The position numbers were made by a program, and so were the translations under genes. A stretch of DNA of 64,000 nt from Alitta virens (Eukaryota > Annelida > Polychaeta > Phyllodocida > Nereididae): NCBI GenBank assembly GCA_932294295.1, contig OW028575.1, positions 43,186,753 to 43,250,752 on the forward strand, in the 5' to 3' direction. Under the pieces are notes generated by a model. That model was not told the DNA's origin and ran no database searches. It was given only the letters and a program-made list of their open reading frames with translations. Shown here one piece after another: positions 33,140 to 43,580 of the stretch. Position 1 is the first letter of the stretch; every line of letters starts with the position of its first letter.

Positions 33140-33690
33140 ATGCCAAATATGGAAATTTAGTTATTTTTCAGTCATTACCATGGATATATTAAAGTTACAG
33201 TTTTCACCACCAAACAGAAACCACACAAATGGCATATCATATGAAAGCTTATGAAATGTAGTTTCTTATGACACCATAATTGTGGTATCAATGGCAACCA
33301 GAATGCTGCTATGGCTGCCTAGTTACCAATTTGTATGCATCCAGGAAGATGACGTTTACCAGAAAATTCTGACCTTAGTTGTAAAAGATTTTGTTCATGA
33401 TTTAAAGGTTGTAATGAGCTATGGGGACAAAGGTCAAGACCCCCAAATATGGAAGTTTTTGCCATGCTGGGAGTATATGAATAATATTAATTAAAGCAAA
33501 TTAACCACAAAATACGAAAACTTGTGCACAGTATTTTCTTTTGACACCATAATGTGGTATCCATGGCAACCAAAATGCAAATGAAAACTTAAACAGTATA
33601 AGGTTTGCCAATTTACATATGGTAATGACCTACGGGTCAAAGGTCAATGTTGTAGAAGGCTTATTCCAAATATGGAAAATTGCCATCTAT
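33140..33690. repeat. degenerate repeat region, about 270-bp period
   Basis: GACACCATAAT followed by GTGGTATC(A/C)ATGGCAACCA occurs near 33,270 and 33,542. CCAAATATGGAA recurs near 33,153, 33,443 and 33,668, and GGGTCAAAGGTCAA-type words recur between. It is a low-copy, diverged tandem array. The 70-codon frame within it has no domain. Confidence 0.6.
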
Positions 33691-34262
33691 TTAGATTTTT
33701 GAGTTTAAGGCCTGACCCCATTGGCCAGAGTTAGTGGCCAGATCATGTCACGGCGGGATCAACTCATCTTCATTGGTAAGTTTGGAGCCCAATCTCGACT
33801 TATTTGCTGGAGCCTTTGCCGGAATGCAATTTCGGTATTATATGCTCAAACTGACAATCAAACTCAAGCGCTGACTTAAGTGTGAGCAACATTTTAGCTG
33901 ATCCAATTTCAAATAGAATTTTTTTGACAAGAGGAAAAGATGCTTTTGATATTGGACTTTTCCTTTTGAGTGTATAAATGGAAATTATGTTTACTCAGAT
34001 CATCTTATTAGGCAGTAGGTTATTTGTTTGAAAAATAAACAAGCCTAAACAGGACATTGTTTCCCATTACTCCTACATGTATCTATGGCAACCAACCTGC
34101 TAATATTTTACATATCTAGAATAACCATGATTAGATATTACTGTGCAACTCCTTTCATCTACCAAGCATCATTTAATCTTACCACTACTGAATAGGTTCT
34201 CCATCGCATGACATAGACTGGGATGTCATTGTAAGGTGTAAGCAGGATATAAACATATTGTA
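33691..34262. other. no gene seen
   Basis: Non-coding sequence between the repeat region and the 9,265-type dispersed repeat. Confidence 0.4.
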
Positions 34263-34490
34263 CGTCTTCTGAAAGCTTGTGTAACAATATGATCCTTCAC
34301 AGCTTTTCATGTACGCTAAGATGACAAGCGAGAGGTCCTCAATCAGATCAGCGTCATATTGCTTTAGATCTCATGACATATTTGTAAGATTATGGCCAAA
34401 AGAAGCCGTAGAAACGTAGGTTAAAAGTTTTGGTTCTCACAAAGAAGATTATCCAATCGCTGATCCCGTAAAAGGTGATGAAGTTTTAGT
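34263..34490 (+). repeat. dispersed repeat (partner of 9,265)
   Basis: Complementary to 9,265-9,520, including AATATGATCCTTCACAGC and ATCTCATGACATATTTGT. The right end fades after GATCCCGTAAAAGGTGATG. Confidence 0.8.
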
Positions 34491-34841
34491 TTCCAAGTTA
34501 TGAAATAATAGAAACTACTGTAATAAATTTTTTATATTGTGTGTGCTGCATCCATATCAATAATATAACATTTAATCAAATGCAGATGGATTGGTGATGC
34601 GGATATGAAACAGTTCTTCTGGCAATTTCTGGTGTGGTTCTTGGACTGGACTATCAGTTATTACAGTTACCCTAGATTGTTGCCCTAGGCACACACTTGG
34701 TTACATTTTGCTAATTAGTTGATCTGGCCTGGATTTTTAACATGGTTTTTCACATTCTGTTCTTACTATACAGTCAGCTAAACTTTAAGGAAATCGTAAA
34801 GAAATCCATGGTCAATTTTTCAAGAAGTACAAAACATTTAC

Positions 34842-34899
34842 CTGTGAAATGCATCTGCATAGACACTAAAGCAGAATGCCCCACAATCACATCCAGTAC
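34842..34899 (-). CDS. candidate internal exon, product unknown
   Basis: On the minus strand a 58-bp block lies exactly between a good 3' splice signal (CTCTGTTTCAG, preceded by a pyrimidine-rich stretch) and a 5' splice signal (CACAG|GTAAAT). Two of three frames are open: VLDVIVGHSALVSMQMHFT and a Cys-rich alternative beginning TGCDCGAFC. I recognise neither. No partner exons could be joined, so the gene, if real, extends outside what I can resolve. Short blocks with both splice signals also arise by chance. Confidence 0.3.
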
Positions 34900-35142
34900 C
34901 TGAAACAGAGATGCAGTTTATATGAAATGTGTTCTTTATAATATAAGATGGAAGCATTGTCGTTCAAGTTTAATAAAGTACAATGTAACATGTAACAGTT
35001 ACAGTATACAGTTAGTTTCCTTAAAAACAACCTGCCTAATTAAACCTATAGACAAAGCTAGACAACTTCTGCTGTACGGTGCTACCTGCCACTAATCTGA
35101 ACTGTCTTTTCAAAGCAGGATCTAAAAGTACATATTCATGAT

Positions 35143-35320
35143 ATATTAGATAAATTTCTCACATTTACCAAGGTTTATATTTTTTCAGTGGTGGTAGTTT
35201 AAGCCGACTATAGGGTAGAAATAGACAGAAGCGGCTGGCTTTAGCCAGTTACAGTTACAGCCAGGAATAGGTTGCTACAGCTGACTAGAGTCGACCATAT
35301 TTTATGAAACTAACTGTAGG
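35143..35320 (+). repeat. host repeat (family R), uninterrupted: empty site of the A element
   Basis: Colinear with 14,605-14,712 plus 16,613-16,678. At 35,249-35,251 it carries a single TTA where the other copy has TTA, the 1.9-kb element, and TTA. It therefore gives the pre-insertion state. Confidence 0.85.
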
Positions 35321-35755
35321 CTAATTTCAAAGGTTAAACAGTCAATGAAAATCTGATTTTGTTTTACAAGTAAATGAGGTTGTTTTGAATTATATTTCCA
35401 TCCATGACGTCCTTTAGGCACAAATGAAAAGTAATACACTATAAGCATCAACTCTGCTGAATTGATGGGCTGGGACCTGAATATTAACTACCAAGGCCAA
35501 ATGCTGGATTGCAAGCAAATACACAGATGCCTGCCTTGCTAATCAGATAGATTGCTAAGATACTGGCCAATATCCATGACTTTTCATTTCAATATGATAA
35601 ACTAGTTGTAATCAATGACACCATCATGAGTTATTCTAGAAATTGTAGTGAGCTACTGTATTCAAGGCAGACGGATCTAAATCTCCTCCTCGGAGTGGTT
35701 TTGAAAAATAAAATAAAAAATAGAATAAATAAATACTTCTTTTTTTCATTCTTAG
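35321..35755. other. no gene seen
   Basis: AT-rich, non-coding. It ends in a strong polypyrimidine tract that precedes the possible exon at 35,756. Confidence 0.4.
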
Positions 35756-35953
35756 ATCGACGGAAACATATCACACTGTGACACCATTGGTGTGAGCTGT
35801 CAGACTTTCACTGGTCCAAACGAAGTTGTCTATTGCAGACTGACCAGTGTCCAGTGGACGATATTGCCAAAAGGTCAAGTGTTGCTGGGCAGTCACTGCG
35901 GTCACCAAATGTCAACTCCAGTGTTTGGAGTAGAGAAGCAACAAACAGTGTAA
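35756..35953 (+). CDS. candidate terminal exon, product unknown
   Basis: After the acceptor-like CTTTTTTTCATTCTTAG one frame stays open for 65 codons to a TAA, while the other two close within 13. The predicted piece has four to five cysteines (SHCDTIGVSCQTF, VVYCRL) and no domain I can name. A second frame opens at 35,833 and overlaps. No upstream exon was found and no AATAAA follows closely. It could be an extracellular Cys-rich module or chance. Confidence 0.25.
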   Translation: MDGNISHCDTIGVSCQTFTGPNEVVYCRLTSVQWTILPKGQVLLGSHCGHQMSTPVFGVEKQQTV

Positions 35954-36120
35954 ACATTGTAAAGGCATCAAAAAGCTTATCGTGCAATATTACAGAATAT
36001 CAGTATCTACAGCAATTCACATCATTGGAATTAACCCAATTTTTTTCAAAGCCAAGTTAGCTAATAGAGAGTAGTTCCACTCTAATTTTTTGTTTTCAGT
36101 AGGCACTGGACACTAACCTA

Positions 36121-36230
36121 CAGCCAAATTCATAGAGTTGGAAACCAATCTCATAGACTTTTTGGAAGCTATACTCCAGATGATGTCATGTAAATCCAGA
36201 ACTCCCATTGGCTGATTGACTCCTAAGTTA
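36121..36230. mobile_element. hairpin MITE, partial (family L)
   Basis: TA then CAGCCAAATTCATAGAGTTG, CTCCAGATGATGTCATGT and CTCCCATTGGCTGA. The right arm is missing. Confidence 0.75.
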
Positions 36231-36494
36231 AATTGGAGTCCATAGTAAAGCTGCATTATTCCTTTAGCATAAATGATAAGGAATAATAGCATAAATCATA
36301 ATAAAATCCATCACCATTACATCAAATGGTCTTTTTGTTTTGACTTCTATGAAAAAGTGCAACCATACAACAAAGTCTGTAAGGTATATGATTTCCTGTC
36401 GACAGAAAACATGATGTGTTTAAGCTATGCATTTAATTGCTACTTGTTTCATTTCTCATGCTGCTCTAAATTGTTAAAGAAAAAGTCACACACA

Positions 36495-37458
36495 AAACAT
36501 TTGCCGAGTTGTAGGAGTAAGCCGGCGGGTAGTAGGAGTAACTCGACTCAAATAATACTGAATTGTAGTATAGTTCATACTGATTCCATACGTATTTTTG
36601 GATCGAAAATATACCAAATATTAAGCGAGTTATTCGTCTGAGAAGGCAGCTAGGTTGGCGGATGCAAACAGTGGTGCTTTCGCAGACGTCCGCGCCCTGA
36701 CTGTATCAATGCTGAGCGCTTCTTTAAAAGGCTGCTGCTCCCCTATTATTATTCCGCTTTTAGTCAGACTGGATTGTAGTATAATTCATACTGACTCCAT
36801 AGGTGTTTTCGGATTGAAGATAGACCAAATATTAAGCGAGATATTCGTCTCAGACGGCGGTTGTCTGGCGGCGGCTGCTGCTCCATTAATATTAATCCGA
36901 TGATTTTCGTCAAATAAATATTGAATTATAGTAAAGTTCATACTAATTCCACACAGAATTTCAGATTGAAAATAGACCAAATATTAAGCGAGATATTCGT
37001 CTGAGAAGGCAGTTCTCTGGCGGCGGCAAGGTGCTCTGTGTATGCTCATGACTTGAATGGTGTGGTCAATAGTTTTGAACATTGTTTGGATGAGCTTTAT
37101 TGCAATTAATTTCTATTCATTCTGCCAACTGGCCAATGGGAAGGACTTTTCCTTTGGTTTTGAAAAGTCAATTAACCTATATATGTAATAGCAATCTGCC
37201 TTGACCGTTATGTCAATTGCTTGCCGTCGGCTTGGAGCCGAGAATCGCGTTGCGTAACCGTTACGTCATACTACGGCAAAACCGGGTATGTGAGACGGGG
37301 GCTTGAGCCAAGGGTCCCACGGGTGCCTGCCGGGTATCCCCGGGTATCCACGGGTGCCCATTTTGGGGCCGCCGGCTTGGAGCCGGGTAGCGATTTCCGC
37401 AACTATTGTGTAATACTACGGGTTCACTACGGCATAACCGGCTAGTGTAACAGTGGCT
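36495..37458. mobile_element. family A element, copy 3, left-truncated and rearranged
   Basis: The right end is intact: complement AGCCACTGTTACACTAGCCG, then TTA (37,459-37,461). The left terminal repeat is absent; the copy begins inside the GAGTTGTAGGAGTAAGCCGG array. It holds three 145-bp monomers (36,545; 36,727; 36,880) and the GATGAGCTTTATTGCAATT block. A family B right terminus (37,220-37,303, ending GAGACGGGGGCT) is embedded just before the distal array. This implies a nested insertion or recombination. Confidence 0.7.
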
Positions 37459-37473
37459 TTACACAGGACTTTA

Positions 37474-37989
37474 AGCCCCCTTCACACATAGGGGTGATCC
37501 GGGGCGATCCGGGACCACCGTGGGCCTCCGGGGGAAAAATTAAACATGTTAAATTTTTCATCCGGAGGTCCTGGAGTAATTTAATCCGTGTTGATCCATG
37601 TAGAATCCCAGTAGACTCTACCGATCCCCGGGAATCTCCGTATTGACTCCGGCATACTTCGTATTATCTCTGGCTAAGTCCGGCGTCAACCGGGCATGAA
37701 AATTTCACCGGCTTGTAAGCCGGAGAGTACAAGGACCAACATGGGGACCTCTCCGTGATGCACTGGGCACCGCCATGTTTCAACCATACATATCTGTGCA
37801 GCGACCGTATTCATCCGTGTAAGTACTGTGTTGCTCCTTGTTGACACCGTATTGCCATCGTGTACACACCGCCAAACAAAAATTTATTTTGTTGACATTT
37901 TCAGCTCTTGTTCCTGGACCACCCCGGATTGAAAGGAAATTTACTCCGGGACAATCCGGGTTGTGATCCGGCTATGTGTAAAGAGGGCT
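37474..37989. mobile_element. 516-bp DNA element of the A/B/C/D group (family D, copy 1)
   Basis: Ends AGCCCCCTTCACACATAGGG and, inverted, AGCCCTCTTTACACATAGCC, with TTA at 37,471-37,473 and 37,990-37,992. The interior has CCGGAG/CTCCGG words throughout and a GTTGACACCGTATTGCCAT block shared with copy 2 at 54,163-54,690. No frame of note. It sits only 12 bp right of the A copy. Confidence 0.85.
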
Positions 37990-37992
37990 TTA

Positions 37993-38779
37993 ACCTTGTC
38001 TCACTTGGCAAACATGCACTGACAAAAGGCATCTTCCATGACTAGATCAACTGTCAAACTGTGGACAGTAATTTCCTGCGATAATGGACATGATCTTCCA
38101 TGACTAGATCATAATTTCCTGTGATAATGGGAACAAATCATGTTTCTCAGAATGCCTAGGACAGAAACTGGATAGTACCTGTCTTCAAATTGTGGAACTT
38201 CTGTGACTCTTGATGAAACAGGTTTGAGGCCAAGCTAATAGATTAAATGCAGGTGGTCTCCTTGAGTCCCTACATCTAATAGTACTAGATTCATGGCGGG
38301 CGAACTGATTTGGTAACTCGTAATAAGTTAACGAATCCCATCATGGCGACCTTAAGGGAGATGAAATTTATTTAGAATATTTATGAATCATTTAGGTCAT
38401 ATATATTGCAGTCTCTCCTGTATTTTCATGAACATGTGATAAGTTGTAATGTGGCATTCTAATGAAGTTCAACATACGGAATGAAATTATTTCATGACTG
38501 CCATCACATTTTGAAGTGGGGAAAATTTTATTAAAGGCATGTAGTAGAACGATAAAGAATTATCTTATAAACATAAATTATCAACAATCGTAATTTTAAA
38601 AATATTTCCCGATATCATTCCAAATTATCAAAATGTTGCTTTTAACTACCATTTTATAGCAAACAACTTCCTTATTCAACTCTTTTTTCATTATAATTAC
38701 AATATCATTGCATTAATCATGTAATTATTCTCTCAATATCACAATTGTTGTTGTAAATTCTCTATCTTTAATATATACC
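37993..38779. other. no gene; small local duplication
   Basis: ATCTTCCATGACTAGATCA occurs at 38,031 and 38,093, and ATTTCCTGYGATAATGG at 38,070 and 38,113. The rest is AT-rich and non-coding. Confidence 0.5.
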
Positions 38780-38830
38780 AGCTCGATAAGCATATATGCT
38801 TCTTATGGTAAATAAACATACAAACAAACA
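38780..38830 (+). mobile_element. possible LINE 3' tail
   Basis: TACCA/TGGTA outer pairing around GATAAGC and an inner AAGCATATATGCTT hairpin, then AAATAAACATACAAACAAAC. This is weaker than the copies at 8,745 and 17,455. Confidence 0.35.
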
Positions 38831-39539
38831 ACAAGGAACCCAAATCCACACGGGCTCCATTTGTAATGCTATCTGATAACTTATTTAAGTGAAACTACAT
38901 GTACAGTCTTGAATTTTTTTCTGTCTAGTTTTTACTCCAACTCAAAGTAAAACGACCTGGCAATTTAATTCTCACTTTTGAGCAAAAAAACATGAGCCAA
39001 GGTAATGCATATTATTTCAGCAGAATCCATTAAAAACTTTTCAGAAACATAATACACCCGACTACTAGCAAAATATTTATTTTTCAATCTTAGAAAAAAA
39101 AAAACAATAAAAAAAACGGAAATTGTTTTCTATAAGATTATTCTGAAAGTTATATGACGTAGGAAACAAGCAGGAAAGGATGATATGTTCTAAGGACAAA
39201 AGCCTGAAGAGGAAATTGAGTCTGAGCTAAATAAAAGAAAATGGGGCATAATATGCATTAAATTCATAAGCCAGTTCAGCCCGGATGTCTCTCAGATATC
39301 CCAAGAAATGAAAATTAAAGGAGCAGAAGTGAAAGTGGAATCCCTCTTTTGATGTTATCCAATGATGTCTATTAAAGAAGAGTGAAAACGTGCAGGATAC
39401 TGGCCAATTTTATTCAAAGGTACAAATAATTGAGTCAGTTTATTATTTATAATGATAGAGCTATTTACTTTGAAGGGAACCCCATGTTGTCTCTTACACG
39501 GTGGTTATACACATAGTATGTATAATATTTATTGATTTA
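38831..39539. other. no gene seen
   Basis: Non-coding, with A-rich runs near 39,095-39,118. Confidence 0.45.
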
Positions 39540-39625
39540 TTTCAATATATTTTGACAGGGTAACATGTTGCAGACTACTGTCTGTTTTACAACAGGGCCC
39601 TGTAGAATTAAAATACAATATATAC
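39540..39625. repeat. dispersed repeat (inverted relative at 47,690)
   Basis: TTTTGACAGGGTAACATGTTGC and CTGTCTGTTTTACAACAG resemble the complement of 47,690-47,775. Short and diverged. Confidence 0.4.
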
Positions 39626-39689
39626 AAATATAACACACAAGGATAAAATCATCAATAAAACATTCAGAATAAAAGCATTTGTCTAATTT

Positions 39690-40040
39690 CATATAATATG
39701 TGATAGATAATGACCGCGTTTGAGTGAATATGTCATTATCTAACTTATGCCACTTGTTTTGTTTGTAGTTGTTTGATAACTTGCTTATGACGTTCTCCCC
39801 TTAAGACTTTTGTTTGCTTATTGTATAAGATGTTCATTTGATTGTTGTGTTTTGTTTCATTGTTTTACTACAACTTGTAGCCAGTCAAGTGTGACCATAT
39901 TTTCCCAGGTATATGCAATTTATCCCCCTGGAATCTTGGCCTCTGATTGGATGAAAAAGGCAATAGGTGGTATAAATAAATTTATATCACTCGAAACCTC
40001 TTCCAGCCAATCACAGTCATGGATGTCACTTCAATAATAC
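39690..40040 (+). mobile_element. non-autonomous-looking repeat (family F, copy 1)
   Basis: An imperfect hairpin GATAGATAATGACCGCGTTT / CATTATCTAACTTATGCCAC starts the unit. About 100-250 bp later it shares AGTGTGACCAT, a CCCTGGAATC/CTCTGTAATC word, CTGATTGG and GGTGGTATAA with 57,580-57,690. The copy at 56,790-57,690 has the same ends but an extra coding-like interior, so this one appears internally deleted. Confidence 0.5.
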
Positions 40041-40837
40041 CCATATTCATTATTGTCCAATATATTGCCCATGGGAAGATATAAGCTTGCTGTGAGAAAC
40101 ATAATTAAAACTAACACTAAAACAAAACTTAACCAATGTTAACGCTGGATTACTAACATTCAGACCAAATGCAACAGATTAAAAGTACTTAAGTAACAAA
40201 CTACTTGGAGGATTGATTACTACAACTTAAATACTGAACATAAACAATTTGCATAATAGCAACATTTAAATACAATTTGTTTTAGAAATAACAGCTGCAG
40301 TCAGGGATAGAGATTTCTTGAGTTCATGAATCAGAGATTTGTGTTGTGTCGCAGTAGAGGGATGATTTGGTAATATATATATCACACGTATTAGGCCTAT
40401 ATCTTCCAATAACAATAATTTGTAAATGATTATGAGTATCATCGAGGCAAAATGCTGACTTGTGATTGCCCAGAAAAGGGGCTGACTTTGAATTTTCTGT
40501 GATTTGAAATCATAAATAATGTCAATATTTACCTTGTAAGCGGTTCATCTCACTTCAGTTTTTTTCCTGAGTATAAGTTAGAATCCATATCTTGTAAAAA
40601 TTTAACCCTAACGTCCCACCAAATATAAATGTGCTTGAATTACTGATATGTCCTTGGAAGCTCATTTCAAATTTGAAATATATCTCCATGTTAATTGCCA
40701 TCCATCCTGTTCTTATACTAGTTACAAACTAATGCTCCATTTAATCACCCATAATTGCTGGTCTACTTAGTTTCACTGTTTCTTAGATTAAGGCTGTGTT
40801 GGTGATTTACATGTTTGAATGTTTGTCTCATGGTAAA
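40041..40837. other. no gene seen
   Basis: AT-rich non-coding sequence, nothing recognised. Confidence 0.45.
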
Positions 40838-40949
40838 GGTGAGTGATTGACCACGGGAGAGATCATGTAGGATTTATCACGCTCAGGTCCTTCACACCCT
40901 CGCGTGATAAATCCAATATTGTCTCTCCCTCGGTCAATAACTAACACCT
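40838..40949. mobile_element. hairpin MITE-like palindrome
   Basis: Arms of at least 36 bp, TTGACCACGGGAGAGATCAT.. to GATTTATCACGC and complement, around a spacer of about 19 bp. Imperfect pairing extends to AGGTGAGTG/TAACACCT. It is a single copy here, with no clear target duplication. Confidence 0.7.
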
Positions 40950-41037
40950 ATTTTATTGGTAACCAATATTTATGTCAAGTACAAAACATTAATATAAATT
41001 AAGCAAAGGATACCACATGAATATATTTTTCTACACT

Positions 41038-41668
41038 GCAACTTCTCCAGTTGGTACATCATTTTGGGACAACTTCTCAATTTGGTACATCACTTGGGAC
41101 AACTTCTCAATTTGGTACATCATTTGGGACAACTTCTCAAGTTGGTACATCATTTTGGACAACTTCTCAAGTTGGTACATCATTTGGGACAACTTCTCAA
41201 GTTGGTACATCATTTTGGACAACTTCTCAAGTTGGTACATCATTTTGGACAACTTCTCAAGTTGGTACATCATTTTGGACAACTTCTCAATTTGGTACAT
41301 CACTTGGGACAACTTCTCAATTTGGTACATCATTTGGGACAACTTCTCAAGTTGGTACATCATTTTGGACAACTTCTCAAGTTGGTACATCATTTGGGAC
41401 AACTTCTCAAGTTGGCACATCATTTTGGACAACTTCTCAAGTTGGTACATCATTTGGGACAACTTCTCAAGTTGGTACATCATTTTGGACAACTTCTCAA
41501 GTTGGTACATCATTTGGGACAACTTCTCAATTTGGTACATCACTTGGGACAACTTCTCAATTTGGTACATCATTTGGGACAACTTCTCAATTTGGTACAT
41601 CATTTGGGACAACTTCTCAAGTTGGTACATCATTTGGGACAACTTCTCTAGTTGGTACATCATTTGGG
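41038..41668. repeat. 30-bp satellite, 21 units with ordered variants
   Basis: Units ACAACTTCTCAAGTTGGTAC + ATCATTTTGG. Four variants (AATTT or AAGTT; CACTTGGG, CATTTGGG or CATTTTGG) appear in a partly repeated order, so a block of seven to eight units seems to have been duplicated. The 30-bp length keeps several frames open on both strands (up to 233 codons). These are by-products of the period: they encode low-complexity repeats and have no start context or domain. The unit itself contains ACTTCTCAAGTTGG, a small imperfect palindrome. Confidence 0.95.
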
Positions 41669-41985
41669 GACAGACACTTTATTCAGTTCACACTGTCACA
41701 GTACAAATTTCAGAGTAAGTAATAATGGAAGAGACCTGCTCTTAGCAAAAAATTACATTATGTGCATTATGCACTAAATAACATTTAAAGGTATAATAGA
41801 TATTCTAGGATGCAATTATGGTCATAACCACTGAAGAAGATTCTATTTGTGTAGTATGGTAAATGTCATTCTGTTGAATGAGCAGCGCACTGGCTGAGAT
41901 TATATTTCATGACTCGCAAGACTTTGCTGCCATGAGTGTGAATTTTGCAGTGAAATCGTGGAACTCACTGAGTCCTTTGCTTTTA

Positions 41986-42172
41986 CAGCTGAATTGACTT
42001 GGAAACAAATCTTATAGACCTGGAAGCTAAGCTCCAGATGACGTCATATGAATCCAGGACTCCCATTGGTTAAGGGAGTCACTTAACCAATGGGAGTCCT
42101 GGATTCACATGAGGTCATCTGGGGTTTAGCTTCCAAACTATAAGATTTGTTTCCAGTCAATGAATTTGGCTG
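41986..42172. mobile_element. complete hairpin MITE with TA duplication (family L, type copy)
   Basis: TA (41,984-41,985), CAGCTGAATTGACTTGGAAA, CTCCAGATGACGTCATATGA, CAGGACTCCCATTGG, then the complementary arm back to TTTGGCTG and TA (42,173-42,174). Arms are about 88 bp and nearly perfect. CAG ends with a TA duplication suggest a Tc1/mariner-mobilised MITE. At least six relatives lie between 30 and 50 kb. Confidence 0.9.
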
Positions 42173-42319
42173 TAAATATTCTAAGTAATACATGCCTATA
42201 TGGTATCATGGGACGCGATGATTATTTTTTTACCCTTTTAGGTAATTTAAGGTAACAACAACTCTATTAAGTTATACCATTGGGACTGCTAAATAAATAC
42301 AAATATGATGATAACATCT

Positions 42320-42400
42320 TCTCGAGATCAGTGGCCAACTGTTTAGAGGTTGGTCAGTTCTCCTAAGGGTCATGAGTGCAAATCCTGGCTCATTACTTTT
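42320..42400 (+). other. tRNA-like SINE head, weak
   Basis: CAGTGGCCAACTGTTTAGAGG could be an A box and GGTCATGAGTGCAAATCC a B box, about 45 bp apart. No cloverleaf ends and no second copy were found. Confidence 0.25.
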
Positions 42401-42831
42401 TTCTTCGCATTTTTCTATCAATTCAGATGTGAACACAAAACTTTCCTCGTGGTTTGAGCTGTGTCTTTGCTAATCTTTCCTTAATTATTCTTCAAGAAAT
42501 GTCATCATTGGAAATTGTTTTGCTTCTGGGTGTAGGCAATTGCAGATAGGTTGGCGATATTTACATGCGCGGAAGGCGGGTTCAAATCAATAAAAAGTTT
42601 GGGAAGCGGAGACCGCCTTATGCTGTCTCCTATATCATCTTATTTACAGGATACTCTTACGTGGACAGGTAGACGTTTCATTTTGCTTCCTAATTCCACA
42701 TTTAAAAAAATTCTTTAAATCAATGATGACTAGAAACTTCATCAATCTAGTTGACTAGAAGCTTGTAATACTACGGTGAGTCCGATCCGATTCCAAGGTG
42801 ATTATGCCAGGTCCTCTTCTAGGCTTCAGAC
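42401..42831. other. no gene seen
   Basis: Non-coding sequence before a palindromic unit. Nothing recognised. Confidence 0.4.
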
Positions 42832-42987
42832 CTACATGGCCAAATGTGCCACATGCGTTTTCCATGAGAAGGATAAACGCATGGAAAACTCAAGGTTTTT
42901 AGCTAATTATAATGAGGCAAAAACCATGCGTTTTCCATGCGTATCCAAACGCATGGAAAACGCACGTGGCACAATTGGCCATGTAGT
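42832..42987. mobile_element. 156-bp palindromic MITE-like unit
   Basis: CTACATGGCCAAATGTGCCA, CATGCGTTTTCCATG and their complement at the right. A second inverted CGTTTTCCATG/CATGGAAAACG pair is nested inside. The 78-codon frame crossing it is not a gene. Confidence 0.75.
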
Positions 42988-43048
42988 AGCATGGAGATAT
43001 TGGCATATTTAAAACCAGTTACTAGATAAAATGTTAAAAAGTAATTTA

Positions 43049-43578
43049 CAGGGTGCAGCCAAAGAACTTGCACCAGCAGCTACTACTGCTTACGTTTTTG
43101 TTATTATCTCAATTGACAATCATACACACAAATATAATAATGGTCCTAAAATTATCTTTATGAATATATTTTCTTGTTTCCTCAAAAATGATAGATAATA
43201 TGGATCTAAATATAAATGTAGCACATGCACACTTATAACACGGGTAATTTTCACCTCAGCCTTTGCAGTACAAGCATCAGTATATGTCACTGATCATTCA
43301 GATGTGTTACAGACACCTGTCTTGACTTTTGCCCCCACAAATAGGGCAAATAGATTCATTTTTAATATGAAGGGAGAAAATTGACACCTTTGAGGCAGAG
43401 AGTGCCATTTTGGGTTCAGGTCAATTTTCTGTCTTTTCTGGCAAATTAACTGGCTCATCCTCCTGAAATATATGCGATATACCCCTGACTAAATATGGAA
43501 TAACTTAAAAAGACCTCAGTAACCTAGGGCTATCCTGATAGAGAAGAGGCCTGGTGCAGTTTTTTTGGCCGCACTCTC
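43049..43578. mobile_element. mariner/Tc1-like non-autonomous element (family G, copy 2)
   Basis: Ends CAGGGTGCAGCC and GGCCGCACTCTC (one base off CCCTG), flanked by TA (43,047-43,048; 43,579-43,580). It aligns with copy 1 except for a deletion of about 370 bp, corresponding to 2,443-2,817. It keeps CACTGATCATTCAGATGTGT and the TTGACACCTTTGAGG block. Confidence 0.85.
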
Positions 43579-43580
43579 TA

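Noticed and set aside
37993..38130. Short doubled segment as a mobile element
   Set aside because: Only two words of 17-19 bp repeat at about 40-60-bp spacing, without ends or flanking duplication.
41038..41668. CRISPR-like array
   Set aside because: Units are contiguous 30-bp repeats with no unique spacers, in an animal genome.
41017..41722. Open frames of 195-233 codons on both strands as a repeat protein gene
   Set aside because: A 30-bp period with no stop in a unit keeps several frames open at once. No signal peptide, promoter or splice context supports any of them.
42776..43012. 78-codon frame at the palindrome
   Set aside because: It crosses an inverted repeat and is explained by that repeat.
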